DNA of 64,000 bases from Cladophialophora immunda (taxonomy: Eukaryota; Ascomycota; Eurotiomycetes; Chaetothyriales; Herpotrichiellaceae), in NCBI RefSeq assembly GCF_000835495.1, contig NW_015622541.1:124001-188000 (forward strand), written 5' to 3'. Both the position numbers and the translations under genes were made by a program. Each line of letters opens with the position of its first letter. Within the stretch, counting starts at the first letter, position 1. Positions 42,621-53,856 of the stretch are shown piece after piece. A model generated the notes under the pieces. The model was given only the letters and a program-made list of their open reading frames with translations, made no database searches and had not been told where the DNA came from.

Positions 42621-43783
42621 TTACAGAGATGCCTTAGGAGGCTCAAAAGTATAGTCAGCTACCAGTTTGGCCACTTCCCGACCCAGACCAAAGCTGTAGA
42701 CGAATCCCCCGGCTTCTGTCCCGTACGCATGGACGACCTTTTGCCCAGAAACAATTTCTTTTTCGACTCGAACGCCGCCGTTCGCCTGCTCAATGATAGG
42801 ATACACTCCAACGTGGTCCCCAATAAAGTCGTAGTCCTCGAGATTCGGTGATGGAAATACGTCAGGTTGGTTCTCGTGCTGACGGCGCAAGATCTGTGAG
42901 ACCGGTTAGAGCGTCGCGTTCCAGAACGAGACAGAGGCAAGTCTTAACTAATTTCCTATCATCCTCATTCACAGCGTAATCCTTGACACCGAACTTCCTT
43001 ATCCCTCCAATGTAAATGGTTCCGTCACCACGCGAAAAAGCCGTTGAATAGTATTCTCCATTCTGGCCGCGTCGAATATACAGTCTGTCGTAGTCAGACT
43101 TCCTGATTCTGATGTTCTGTTGTTTCACCGGGATAAGTCTCTTTTCTTGCACGTCTTGCAGTGCAACCGATCCCCATGCGGTAGCATTGATTAGGATGTC
43201 ATGGCCCATATCCTTGAGGTCTGCAAGGGATCGCACGACAAGACGCTTGAACACCACGCCTTTGCTCTCGAGTCGTGATCGGAGCCATGCGATGAAGGTT
43301 GGCGGCGTGATCACCAGGGTCTGATACTCGACACCCCATTTAGCACCATTCGGCAACTCACTCTCCGTCATAATGCGAAACTTGGGGACTGTGTCTTTGT
43401 ACCAGACGTCCTCGACAGAACCATAGTCCTGGATTTCTCGCATCGTGATCTTTCGGGCGCTGGATTCGGGGTGCCTCCCGGATAGCTTCCAGAGCGCAGC
43501 CAACCCATCCAGCTGCATTTTTCTTTCGCGCGGGCTGTTGTTATGAACTCCCAGCCAGATTGCTCCGGCCCACTGACTAGTATACTCATGATTCATAGGG
43601 TCACCAGGGAGGTGTTCACCCACAATGGTAACGTCATAATCAAGCGGGAGCTGGCTGGCAATTGCCATCCCGACAATTCTAAAGGCAGAAATATTAGATA
43701 GTTTCCCCAAAGGATTGTACGCCTGGAAGCTTGGGGCCCAAGTATCATACATACCCAGCCCCCAGTATGGTGATTCTGGTCAT
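42621..43783 (-). CDS. D-amino-acid oxidase (second copy), three exons
   Basis: Exons 43783-43755, 43678-42949 and 42893-42621 give 343 aa. The FAD fold MTRITILGAGIVGMAIASQL is split by a 76-nt intron after the second glycine region, in the same place as in the oxidase at 12300-13856. HEYTSQWAGAIW is the flavin-contact segment, VEYQTLVITPPTFIAWL the substrate-side helix, STAFSRGDGTIYIGG carries the arginine expected to bind the carboxylate, and HAYGTEAGGFVYSFGLGREV is the C-terminal FAD motif. Length fits D-amino-acid and D-aspartate oxidases. The C-terminus PKASL is only a doubtful peroxisomal signal. This protein is only distantly similar to the first oxidase, so the two are old paralogues and may differ in substrate. 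It is in tandem with a DadA-like enzyme. Confidence 0.9.
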
Positions 43784-44427
43784 ATTCTAATGGTCAGGCG
43801 ATCGAGAACGAAAAGGTCCTGACTCAAGCAAGCCGCGGTCGTCTCAGCGTTTGCAATTTCAGATTGTCCTGACTTCGTCTAGGATATTTTCTTTTGCGCA
43901 GAAAAGAAGTTGAACTCGTCAATTCTCGATAATTAAAGCAGAATAGCTCGTATACTTATGGATCGACCCAGCAGTGATCGGTCGGATTCGTGCTCTAGAC
44001 GGCAGGTCTTCTCACCCATTGCCCCACATAGATATCAGGCTAGAGGAAGCATTCCGCTGGTCGTCAGGCCGGACCTAACTCAATGCGAATCGGCTTCATA
44101 AATGTGCGTGATGGGGTTTTAGATCCTCCTGTCTTTCTCTCCGTCAATGGCGGGACGAGTTCTCAATATTATCGTCAGGCAAGCGGCGGTGCCTGACAAG
44201 TCGGCATCCGAGGTTGGGTGGGATATTCCCGTAGCATTGGTCTTGTCGAACACGATAGACTGCTATTTAATGACTCAGAAGCATTAGCAAAGTACTTTGA
44301 ACTGTTAATGGAGTATAGAACTATGGCTCTCTGGGTCACGCTTCATAGACAGGCTAGCTCAAGTCCCAACAGTCGGTCGTGCAATACCAAGTACGAAGTC
44401 TCGAGATGAGCTATGTTTAGGGGGATT
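43784..44427. other. Spacer, DAO2 to NmrA-like gene
   Basis: About 640 bp with the DAO2 promoter and the 3' end of the NmrA-like transcript. Nothing else recognised. Confidence 0.4.
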
Positions 44428-45735
44428 CTATTTTTCGCTGTCCAAGAGATCCCCGTACTTATGAAAGAATCCCTCCACCGTCATCAAGCTGGTTTGACCA
44501 ACGCGTCCGGTAGCTTCAAACGCCTTTGCCTTCAACATCTTCGCTCTTTCATGTTCTGTCGGCTTTCCATTGAAGAAATTCCCTTTCAACTCTTGCATAA
44601 GGTCGAAGAGACCATTGACCTCTTCTGTCTTGGCGGCGTCCTGTGCCTCTAAAGCGCCCTTTTCAATGGCAATGAAACGTGATGGCCTCCCGGTTACTAT
44701 TGGCGAAGTGGGAGTCAGTTCAAGACATTATTCTTTAGTCAGACATCTCAGGTCGACAGAACAGCGACCCTATAGAAGGTCACCCACCTTTCTGGTACGC
44801 TGCAGTCATCTCCGCGAAGCTTGTCGACTCCGACACAGCGTCGATGAATTCGCCGTCCCATTTCTCACATTCGAGCAGAACTCCTTGGACAATATCACCG
44901 TAATCGTCTGCGACCGCAAGCCAGGGTACCGATTCCGGATCGTTTCCCATTCGCGGTGTTTTGAAGGTCAAGTACCCATCTTCGTCAACAAGCCTCGCAA
45001 ATCCGCCGAAGGCGGCAACGTATTTGTCGTCAAAAGAGTTCTCGAGGAACCAACCTGGATTAGCCACTGTTGCGGTTTCAAGTTTCCCAAGCTTTGCACA
45101 CTCCATCATATATATCGCCGATCTAGCTTTGTCTGTGCCAAGCCAGCATCAGTTCGATTGGTGAAACCAAAAATTACCATAGTAGAGGAGTTTTGTTGCG
45201 TACCGTCAAACGCTACCATCGGCATCTTGCCGTTCGTCAATTGGGATGCATAGGGGAGAGAAGCAAAGACCATGTGCTTGACTCCAGCACGGATCGCATT
45301 ATCCATAACGTTCATGGTCATGTCGAATTCCGTGGGCTTTGCGCCTGTTTTCCATTCGTATTCCTATCCACATGTTCCATCAGAGCCAAGAGCATTGTGC
45401 AGGCACCGCCGTCGACATACAGGATTATCAGAATCAATGTTGATAAAAACACCCCAGCAGCCTTGGAAAGCAGCTTGGAGGGCTTGTGCGTCCCAATTAT
45501 TGGCGGAGACGACTGTAATACCATCCTCGCGGAGGCGCCGTGCTTTCAATCCCTGAGCGTCTCTAGAGAGAGCACGCACCTCAAACTCGGGATTCCTTGC
45601 TAGTGACCTGGCGACTGAACTGCCCAGCATGCCTGCGCGAGTATTAGCTATGATAAAAGATAGCAAATTTAAAGAAGTTTCCGGACCTGTGCCGCCAACA
45701 ACTGCAATCAGCTTTGGAGTAGAAGATGCCATCAT
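44428..45735 (-). CDS. NmrA-like NAD(P)-binding protein, five exons
   Basis: Exons 45735-45687, 45632-45421, 45363-45204, 45132-44788 and 44696-44428 give 344 aa. It has an atypical short-chain dehydrogenase fold: a Rossmann motif VVGGTGMLGSSVARSL across the first intron, then RALSRDA, where the adenosine phosphate binds, and a NmrA-type core (GVKHMVFASLPYASQL, then ATVANPGWFLEN). The SDR catalytic Tyr-x-x-x-Lys is not obvious. Founding member NmrA is a nitrogen-metabolite co-repressor that senses NAD/NADP, while relatives (isoflavone-reductase-like) are enzymes, so both roles are possible. The first ATG is doubled (45735 and 45732). The gene is divergent from a Zn2Cys6 regulator across 1.1 kb, which fits but does not prove a regulatory pairing. 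Confidence 0.88.
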
Positions 45736-46816
45736 GACCAAGTGAAACGTGTTTTTGAGTAACAACGAAAACGAGTACTCAAGGTAGCGTGTGAATTAGA
45801 GCAGGAGCATGAGCAATAGGGAGGATATCTTCCCACTTATATCCCAAGCAATCACCTGAACAAGCCGTGTACTATAGCATACGTGCACAGTACACTAGGT
45901 ACAGTGGATTCTATGATGTGCAAATACGATTCGAGCCCACCTGATCCGTCCCACTACGTTTTCCCGGCATATACGGGTCCAAAATCATTGTAACACAGAC
46001 CCGAGCCTCTGATAGTCTCATGAATGGGATAACCCATGTGACATTGTGACCAGGTCTGCTCCAAGTCAGCCTCACCCAATTTCGGCATAACAAAACAGGT
46101 GCTGCCATGGGCTGTGAGCGTGAATGCTGAAAACCAGCCCGGGTGAGCGAAGGAGCAAAGGAAGTCTGACGGAAACCGATTGAATCTGCAAAAGCGAAAG
46201 GCGCTCAAAGCATAGTTATGACCGTTGGTAGGAACTTGAACCAATTTTGGACAGGGACACGATGCTAGAATTCGAGGAGACTCAACCACATTAGTTGGGT
46301 TTCTCACTGCATACCTAGGTAAACGGGAGACAAACATAGTCATTGGACGAACAATCCAAACGAACGGAAAATAAGATCCACCACCCACAGTTTCCTTATC
46401 GAGGCTTTGTGGAGTTCTTATCGCGCGGGATCCATACGAAACTCAAGCGGCCGACCTATAAGAGCGTGCCAGAATCAGAGATCTGGAGGGTCTGGCCAGA
46501 TAAGGATTGGCTGCCATCTGGTGCTGATGTCGACCGAGGCCGTCAAACCTCGACGGTCTGGCTCCAAGGCTTCTGACGCCAGCCGGGGCAAGGTCAGTCA
46601 CGAGGGTCTCGCCGTCCTTATCCTTGCTTATCATCTCTTCCACTCGTTCGACGTCCAACTCACGGGACGAATTCACCGCCAAAGGCCTGTTGACTTCCCC
46701 TCTATATGGAACGACTGCGACGTCCTGTCTCTTGGACATTGTCTTTTCGGTGCACTTGATCCGAGAACCTCGACGACCCATGCAGACCAAGCCACCTGCT
46801 TTGTGAAGCCGAGATC
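45736..46816. promoter_or_regulatory. Divergent promoter region, NmrA-like gene and Zn2Cys6 gene
   Basis: About 1.08 kb between head-to-head genes. Short open frames exist but none resembles a known protein. Likely holds both promoters and possibly a 5' leader of the regulator. Confidence 0.4.
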
Positions 46817-48256
46817 ATGACTTCCAGATATCGGGTCCGTTTTGCGACTGCTAAGAACTCCTGGACGACGAAAGACGCGCCGCCACGCAACCCACACCAA
46901 ATAGATCGGCCTAATCAGCGAAGATATAGTCGGTCTGGCTGCCACGAATGCAAAAGGCGAAAATTAAAATGCGATGAAACCCGGCCAGTTTGCCTCCGCT
47001 GTCAACAAAGAGGCTCGGTCTGCCGTTCTGTGCCGCGACGGGCGCAGTGGTTGATCGAATTACCGTGGCTCAATCTTGAAACATGTTTCTCGAGTACCTC
47101 ATCTCACGTCAATCTTCGATTGCTCCAGTACTGGCTGGAGAGGGCAAGCCAAATCATGGTCATCAATCCTGAGATCAACCCCTTGTCATTCCCGATTCTG
47201 CAATATCTCGAGTCTTCGCCCTCTCTACTTCACAGTCTCCAGAGCATTAGCATAGCTCATGAGAGCTTTTTCAGTCCCGCCGCGCTCACACCTTGTTTGG
47301 AGGAGAAAGCTCGGGCATTGACACTCCTCCGGGAGGAGCTACGGCAGAATGAGCGTCCACCTGAAGCCTCATTCTTTACGATGCTCATCCTGGGAATGTT
47401 GTCGGCGTGGACCGATCAAGAGAACAAGCTTGATATCGGACAAGCCCACCTGGACGGTGCTCGAGCCCTCATCGACATCATGGTCGCCGACACTGGTTCA
47501 ATCAATGATGCCTTTGTGCAACTCGCCCTCGGGAACTATATATATTGGGATCAAGCATCCGCCTTCTTCGTGAGGCCGCAGGATCAAACACCTCTGAACA
47601 CTCCAGAAATTTACCATTGTATCTCGGCTATGCGAAGAGTTTTCCACCCGGTGGTTGGCCACTCGACTGAGATCTACTACCTGCTGAGCACTTTAGGCCG
47701 CTATTGTCGAGCCATCATCGACGATTGTCCTAGAGACCATGCCCTGGAAGAGACACTGGAAGAGGAGCTGCTCAGCTGGGATTCACCTGAGGAAGACCAC
47801 AACCTCCATCTAGTGAGCGATTCTTTCAGAAAGCATGGCCTCATCATGCTTTACCGCACGATTGCATCCGCTCGCGATGAGCCACTTGCCGATCCAGCAG
47901 ATTGCACCACACCCCATTCATGTGCCCAGTTCGAAGAAGTGGAGATTGACGGTATCATAAGACAATACGCCCGGGAAATCCTTGAAAACATCATGGCAAT
48001 CCCCGCTGGCTGCTCATACCACATAGTTCTGGCCCTTCCGCTCTTCACGGCCGCCTCTGAGTTGGGGAAAATTGACGCTGATCTACGAGACGAAGTACGC
48101 AAACGATTCAGGGCGCTGTTCTCGATGAATCGCATACCCGCCAACTTATTGGCCATCGACATGTTGGAGGAGCACTGGAAACTGCGCGATGCGGGAACAA
48201 CACTCTCGTGGCTCGCTCTGGCTCTCAAGAAGAATTGGAATTTGATTCTTCTGTAA
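46817..48256 (+). CDS. Zn2Cys6 transcription factor with Fungal_trans_2 domain
   Basis: A 479-aa single-exon regulator. Residues about 40-70 form the binuclear zinc cluster GCHECKRRKLKCDETRPVCL-RC-QQRGSVC with six cysteines in canonical spacing, preceded by a basic tail. The rest matches the Fungal_trans_2 type of regulatory domain: LLQYWLERASQIM, FFTMLILGMLSAW, AHLDGARALIDIM, and the C-terminal IDMLEEHWKLRDAGTTLSWL ending KKNWNLILL, a usual end for the group. It is expected to be nuclear. It stands divergent from an NmrA-like gene and 1.4 kb from a convergent amino-acid permease. Target genes are unknown. Confidence 0.92.
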   Translation: MTSRYRVRFATAKNSWTTKDAPPRNPHQIDRPNQRRYSRSGCHECKRRKLKCDETRPVCLRCQQRGSVCRSVPRRAQWLIELPWLNLETCFSSTSSHVNLRLLQYWLERASQIMVINPEINPLSFPILQYLESSPSLLHSLQSISIAHESFFSPAALTPCLEEKARALTLLREELRQNERPPEASFFTMLILGMLSAWTDQENKLDIGQAHLDGARALIDIMVADTGSINDAFVQLALGNYIYWDQASAFFVRPQDQTPLNTPEIYHCISAMRRVFHPVVGHSTEIYYLLSTLGRYCRAIIDDCPRDHALEETLEEELLSWDSPEEDHNLHLVSDSFRKHGLIMLYRTIASARDEPLADPADCTTPHSCAQFEEVEIDGIIRQYAREILENIMAIPAGCSYHIVLALPLFTAASELGKIDADLRDEVRKRFRALFSMNRIPANLLAIDMLEEHWKLRDAGTTLSWLALALKKNWNLILL

Positions 48257-49628
48257 GGAAGGGGTAGATCTGACTCAGTGACATGTGAGGCAACAGATAG
48301 GTGCGATCCTTGGCATGCTCGAAGCTGATCGAGCCTTTCGTGTTGACGCAATCGGCGACATCTTCCTCCCGGACAGCGATCCCCCAGGCTCGATTGAAAA
48401 GCTAGATCATCGGAACGATCTATCTTAGGTGCCATTGTTTCCAACTCCACTGAACTACCGGCAGCCTTTCATTCTCTATGAATGGTACGGAGACACTAGC
48501 GACAGACGGAGAATATTCTCACGAAGACGCCTGGTTTGTAGCTTTCGATCCCTCGACGCCCCGGGAATGGCATTTTCATCAAGGATGACGATGTGGCGAA
48601 AGCAAGCTTGGGCAGATGTTGGACCGCCTCATTGCAACGTCTTGGTACAGAGCGTTCTTCCTCCCCAAAGGAAGACAGTGTCTGAGCGACGTGAAAATCG
48701 CTACTGTTCCAAAAGGTATTAAACCGGTGGAAACTGACTCGCAGTTTCCAGAGGGCTAGTGGGCCCTCTTCTACGCGTTGAAAGGGGGAAATGCCATCGG
48801 ACCGTCGGAGGGTATACCAGAGGGGATCGCCGCGGGCGTTCTTGTCGGGGTCGAGTACGTACAGAACGGTCTGGAAAGGCTGTGCTCTCTGGGTTGAAGC
48901 TTTGTGGCTGATAGGTGCGATAGCATTCAACGGTGCTGCTGGGGCGAGATCTGCCTTCATCCAGCCCATGGCAATCGATCCCAAAAACGCTCTGGGCAGA
49001 ATGCTCTGGGCAACTACCGCAGAAAGTGTCTGAGGGGCGGGTAACTCGCAATCCTTCCCGATGAGGAAAGTGGGTACAAGAGACCCCAGACCGGGATGAT
49101 CAATTCACACTAATGCAGATTCCGGGGTGTGGGAGTCTAGATGCTGGTCTTTGTGTCGCCTCCCGTCACTAGAAACTCCCTACCCTTATATTATCTTGGC
49201 CGCTCAGACATCTCTAGCACAACTTTGGCCAAGTGGTCGTTGCGGTAGAGTCTCACTGTTGAACCCCCGAGATCTCTGTGGGTCGGAAACGATGCGCCGA
49301 CTACTATATCGCCGAACTACGGCTCAGGGATCACGGCCGCGTTGGGAGCTTTCCGGGATTACAAGATATTTTCAATGGCCAGGTTTTTCTTTAATCCCAC
49401 GGTAGTCACGGCGTATTTTTGGGCTCTCGCAATAGCAAGACCAAGAGCTTTCTTCGTATTGGGCTGCTGATCCTTTCAAGTGGTTTTGCAAATCCTTAGT
49501 GCGTTCTTCCGAAAGCGCATTGAACAGCGACCCCTTGCTTCCAGGGAGAGAAAATCAAACCAAAAAGACTCCTAACGCTCCCCGCCACATCTGACGGCGG
49601 CCACCAGTGCCTCGATTCCGCTGCGTGT
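48257..49628. other. Convergent intergenic region, 1.4 kb
   Basis: Lies between two stop codons of convergent genes and is longer than needed for 3' ends. A 43-codon frame just after the regulator (48297-48428, with FRVDAIGDIFLPDSDPPGS) and a 162-codon minus-strand frame (48496-48984) look slightly protein-like but match no family I know; they may be remnants of a lost gene. Confidence 0.35.
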
Positions 49629-51356
49629 TCAGGCTCGCTCGTCATCTCTGAGGTGCCGACGGAAGCCCACGAGCTGTAGCATCTCGGTCCAGAAGCCAAT
49701 GGGCTTGCTGATAATCGAAGCCTCATATGCATCAATCAACGGTCGCTCCCAGACCAGATCCGCCTCGGCCGGTTTCACGATTTTGGTGCGGTGGATCAAT
49801 TTCCACCCGAAATAGAGAATGGGGGACACACCCACCACGGTGTAGTAGGAGAAGAAGTCGGAGTAGGTAAACCAGCCGGGCAGAAACGTCGCGTAGCCAT
49901 AGAAGATCAAGATCAGTGTCTCCACACCGAGTGCGATCCAGGTCGTCCACGGCTGGAACCTCGCGTAATAGGGCAAGGTCTTGCGATCGAGCCCTTGCTT
50001 CTTGCAGGCTCGGTGCCAGCACAGGTAGGTCGTCGCAATCACCATGTAGTTGACAACGCCGGCTCCGGTGATGATGTTGACGAGCCAAGACAAGACCTGC
50101 GCTGTGCCGGCTGATATCTGAAGGTAGGATAAACAGGAGAGGGCGACAACGAGAGCCAAACAATAGATTGGCACTCCAGACTTGGTGCATTTCTTCAGCA
50201 CAGCCGGCGCACGGCCCTCCAGAGCCAACCCATACAAGATTCGGGAAGCAATGTAGATATAGGTATTGCCAGCTGAGAAGATACTGGTGATCAAAAGAGC
50301 GTTGACGAGATGAGGAAGGCCATCAATGCCCAGGTTCTGCATAGCGATGACGTAGGGCGATGCATTGGCTGTTCCTTTGCCGGACCGACTTCCTTGGAGA
50401 ATGGCGATCAAGGTAGGGTCATTGTAGGCGATGCAAATACCCACACAGATAGGCCCTCCAATGAAGATGAAAGCAAAGCGCCAGTAGATGGTCTTGAAAG
50501 CGCGTTTGAGGTAGACTCTTGGGTGTTTGGTCTCGGCGCCCACCATAGATATATATTCTGGGCCCGTGATCAGAAGGGGCCCCAAGAAGAAGCAGTACAA
50601 AAACCCTTCGAAGCGGCCAAGTGCGCCCGTATGAGCGTACTCTGCAAAGGCACCGGGATTGTTCCAGTACCGAAAGCCGAATGCATCGTGGCGAGGGTTG
50701 CCACCGATCATGATAATAAAGGTGAAAGAGTAGAGAATCAGGATCAAGAATACTTTGCCGCTCGACAGCCAGAATTCGACTTCTCCATAGACACGAACGG
50801 CAACAACGTTGATGGCACTGTGTAAAGAGGTTAACCCTGGTTCTTGCAAGAGCTCTCTGGTCCTCGCTACTCACATGTAAAGTACAATGCATGCAGTGCA
50901 AACCGCTGCCACGGGAATATCGTCCCGCCAGTATGATAGAACCAAGCTGATAGCCGTGATCTCGAAGGGGATGCCGAGGCCGATATATGCGAAGAAATTC
51001 CAGCCAGCCATGAAGCTGAAAGCATCGTCTACCCATCTTCCAGCTAATCGAAGGTAGCCGCCGCTGATGGGCATGTATGTGGTCATTTCTGCCATGCCAT
51101 TGTTGATGATTGCCGCAATACAGCAGTAGAAGAACCAGCCCAGGAACAAGCCGGCTGGGCCACCTTTGTTGAGCGCGCCACCGATACTGACAAAGAGCCC
51201 AGTGCCGATAGCACCTCCGATGGTCAAGAGCTGAATCTGACGGTTGCCCAGCTTTCGTCGAAGGTGGTCTGCATTCTCTGCCACGATGGTGCCGACTTCT
51301 TCGCTGACCTCTCGGTCAAGAACAATGTTTTCTTTTGTGTCCTTCATTTCCGACAT
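49629..51356 (-). CDS. Amino-acid permease (YAT/AAT family), two exons
   Basis: Exons 51356-50875 and 50817-49629 give 556 aa. It is a plasma-membrane amino-acid/proton symporter of the APC superfamily. A hydrophilic N-terminus with several lysines is followed by RQIQLLTIGGAIGTGLFVSIGGAL, the TM1 signature; PISGGYLRLAGRWVDDAFSFMAGWNFF, TM3; and GPLLITGPEYISMVGAETKHPR, the TM6 region. About 12 membrane segments are visible, and the C-terminal tail is polar. The group includes fungal Gap1, Dip5 and proline permeases; specificity cannot be assigned. It is divergent from a P450 across 0.8 kb and lies in a run of catabolic genes (cupin, aldolase, PhyH), so it may import a nitrogen-containing substrate for them. 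Confidence 0.94.
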
Positions 51357-52166
51357 CCTGATAGCGGAATTCGAGACGAAGGTTGATAGTAGAATATTGT
51401 AGACAACGGACGGAACTCGACGAACATCGGTCCTTATATTTGTCGAGACCTTTACTCTCGAGACTGGACAAGGATTATCGAGATATAGCTGGCTGCTGGA
51501 GGCACACGCGGAATGGTTCTCTTATCGCGGGAACCTGTAGTCGAAGGTGCAGTGGGACCGTTGAAACTCTAAGTTACAGCATGAGCTGCGGCTGGAAGAC
51601 TTGCCTCGTTTGCTGGACGGCCACGCGAGGTTCGACAAGGTTATCGAGAGCCCTGTTGGTACCTCGCATACGTTGGGATATGCATTTCAAGTTTGCAAGC
51701 CTCGAAAAGTCGGGATATATGTCCAAACGGGAAGGTTTCCTGCTCGCCCACTAGATAGCTTGGAGTCAAATTGATTTGCCTCCGTGGACTCATGGGCCAG
51801 ACTAGTCGACTAGGGAGGGAGAGGTTTGAATCTCAACCTCTATCATGCTTCCAACTCGAAGTCCGAGCAAATTGTGGGTCCAGGTAATTGCCGATTTCGG
51901 CCCAGTTGCGAACACTGTACATCTGCCCGTTCCAGACATGATCCTGTTCACGTCTGATAGACTGGAGAATAGTGCTATCCTATGGCTGGGTCTCGACGGC
52001 TGCGTGCCAACAAGACGGTCGCCAAGGACTCTCACAGTATGGACGTTATTTCAAGGACTCTTCTCTCTTGCGAGTGTATCTGTAGTACATCAAAGTTCAA
52101 GCAGAAGGTGTATTGATTACAGCTTTGACGGTCGATCTCTGGTAGATACTCTGGCATTTGATCGCC
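51357..52166. promoter_or_regulatory. Divergent promoter region, permease and P450 genes
   Basis: About 810 bp between head-to-head genes, with no coding frame of note. Holds both promoters. Confidence 0.4.
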
Positions 52167-53856
52167 ATGGAGTTTCACACTTTCTATATTGCTATCTTTA
52201 TCATTATAGCAGTTTTCTGCAGGTTCTTTCTCTATCCCGCGCTCTGGTCACCACTCGCGACAGTGCCCAATGCGCACTGGTCGTGCAGTTTCAGCCAGAT
52301 ATGGCTTCTGTGGATGAGGTGGTCGCAACAGGAGAATCGAACGGTGTATGATCAGCATATGAAAAAAGGTGTTGCCGTTCGATTGGCGCCAAATGTCGTG
52401 AGTTTCAATTGCTTCGACAACGGACTCAAGCCTATCTACCAGGGCGGCTTCCCAAAAGTGCCGTTTTACTTCCGAGGTTTTGCTATCTACGGGTATGTGT
52501 CCTGGTTTAAGTCTTGAGATATAGTGGCAAATTAGTTTGTTGGGCCAGTTTATTGACATGAATTCTTAGGACTGAGAATATCTTCACGTTCGAGGACAAC
52601 GGCTCTCACAACACGAGGAAGCGGATGATTTCGAACACCTTCTCGAAATCCTTCATTATGTCATCGCGTACTGCACGAGCGGCAATCCGAGACGTACTGT
52701 TTGGAGCCTATTTACCAATTTTGGAGAAATCTTCAATCGAAGGCAAGGCAGTCGAGGTGCTCGAGCTGAATTACTCCTACTCCATGGATACCTTTGTGCA
52801 ATGGCAATTTGGTAAATCGCTTCGGAGTAACTTCCTTCAGGATGCACGCGAGCGGAGGCACTATTTGGATGGATTCTTTGCACCTGCACGCTATACATTC
52901 TGGCGGTACGAATTCCCTGCATTTGCCAATATACTTCGCAAACTTGGGATCTTCTTGATTCCCGCATGGGTTGATGCCGCATTTCGTGTCGCCGAGGACT
53001 GGAATTTAGCAAAATGTGACGAAGCTCAACAGCTTCTTGCGCACGGCACCTCCCTGTCACCCGAAGACCAGCCAATTGTATTCGAGCAAGCCTTGAAATC
53101 AATGAGCAATGTTAACTCGAAACCCAAGGAGTATCCCCAGCGTCTCCAAATCGCCAGCGACATGTTCGCGCATAACTCAGCCGCCTTCGAGACGAGCGGC
53201 ATCACCGAGACCTATCTATTTTACGAGATGTGCCGCAACCCAGAATGGCAAGATAAGCTTCGAGAAGAGTTACTCTCCTTGGATCATCCTCTGAAATTCG
53301 ATCCTCCTCGGAAAGTCGAACTTGAAGACATCGCACAGCCAAAAGACATCGACTCATTACCAATTCTGCATGCCATAGTGATGGAGACTCTTAGACTCTG
53401 GGCGCCGGTGCCAGGTGCACAACCTCGCAGGGTCCCAAAGTCTTGTACGCTGGGAGGCATCCCAAACATCCCTGCCGGGACCACGGTACAGTGCTCTGCA
53501 TATACACTGCACAGAACACCAGAGGTCTTTCCTGACCCACATAGCTGGAAGCCCCAGAGATGGCTTGATGCTTCGCCGGATCATCTAGCTACGATGAAGC
53601 GTTGGTTCTGGGCTTTCGGCAGCGGTGGGAGAATGTGTATCGGAAGCAATTTCGCCCTTTACTGTGAGTCTTGCTGTTGGACATACTTTTTTTATGACCA
53701 CTAATTCAAGTCCTAGCGATAAAGTATGTCGTAGCTGGCATTTACACCAACTACAGAACTACCATCTACGACCATGGTGATATGGACATGAACGATGCAT
53801 ACATGTCTGGACCCAAAGGCCACCGACTGGAGCTGAATTTCCACAAAGTAGAGTGA
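52167..53856 (+). CDS. Cytochrome P450 monooxygenase, three exons
   Basis: Exons 52167-52492, 52570-53663 and 53717-53856 give 519 aa. MEFHTFYIAIFIIIAVFC is a single N-terminal ER anchor, then YPALWSPLATVPNAHW, where the usual proline-rich hinge is poor. The I-helix region reads SAAFETSGITETYLFYEM and lacks a standard AGxDTT, with ETSGIT in its place. ExxR is ETLR in AIVMETLRLWAPVPGA, the PERF-like part is WKPQRW, and the heme loop is WAFGSGGRMCIGSNFAL with the cysteine ligand. Introns of 77 and 53 nt have standard ends. It is in the class of fungal secondary-metabolite or xenobiotic P450s; substrate unknown. It is divergent from an amino-acid permease. Confidence 0.92.

Noticed and set aside
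48297..48428. 43-codon frame following the Zn2Cys6 gene
   Set aside because: It looks slightly protein-like, but joining it to the regulator breaks frame, and the regulator already ends with the usual family C-terminus.
48496..48984. 162-codon minus-strand frame
   Set aside because: No family resemblance, no clear start context, and biased toward random composition; could be a remnant but cannot be supported.
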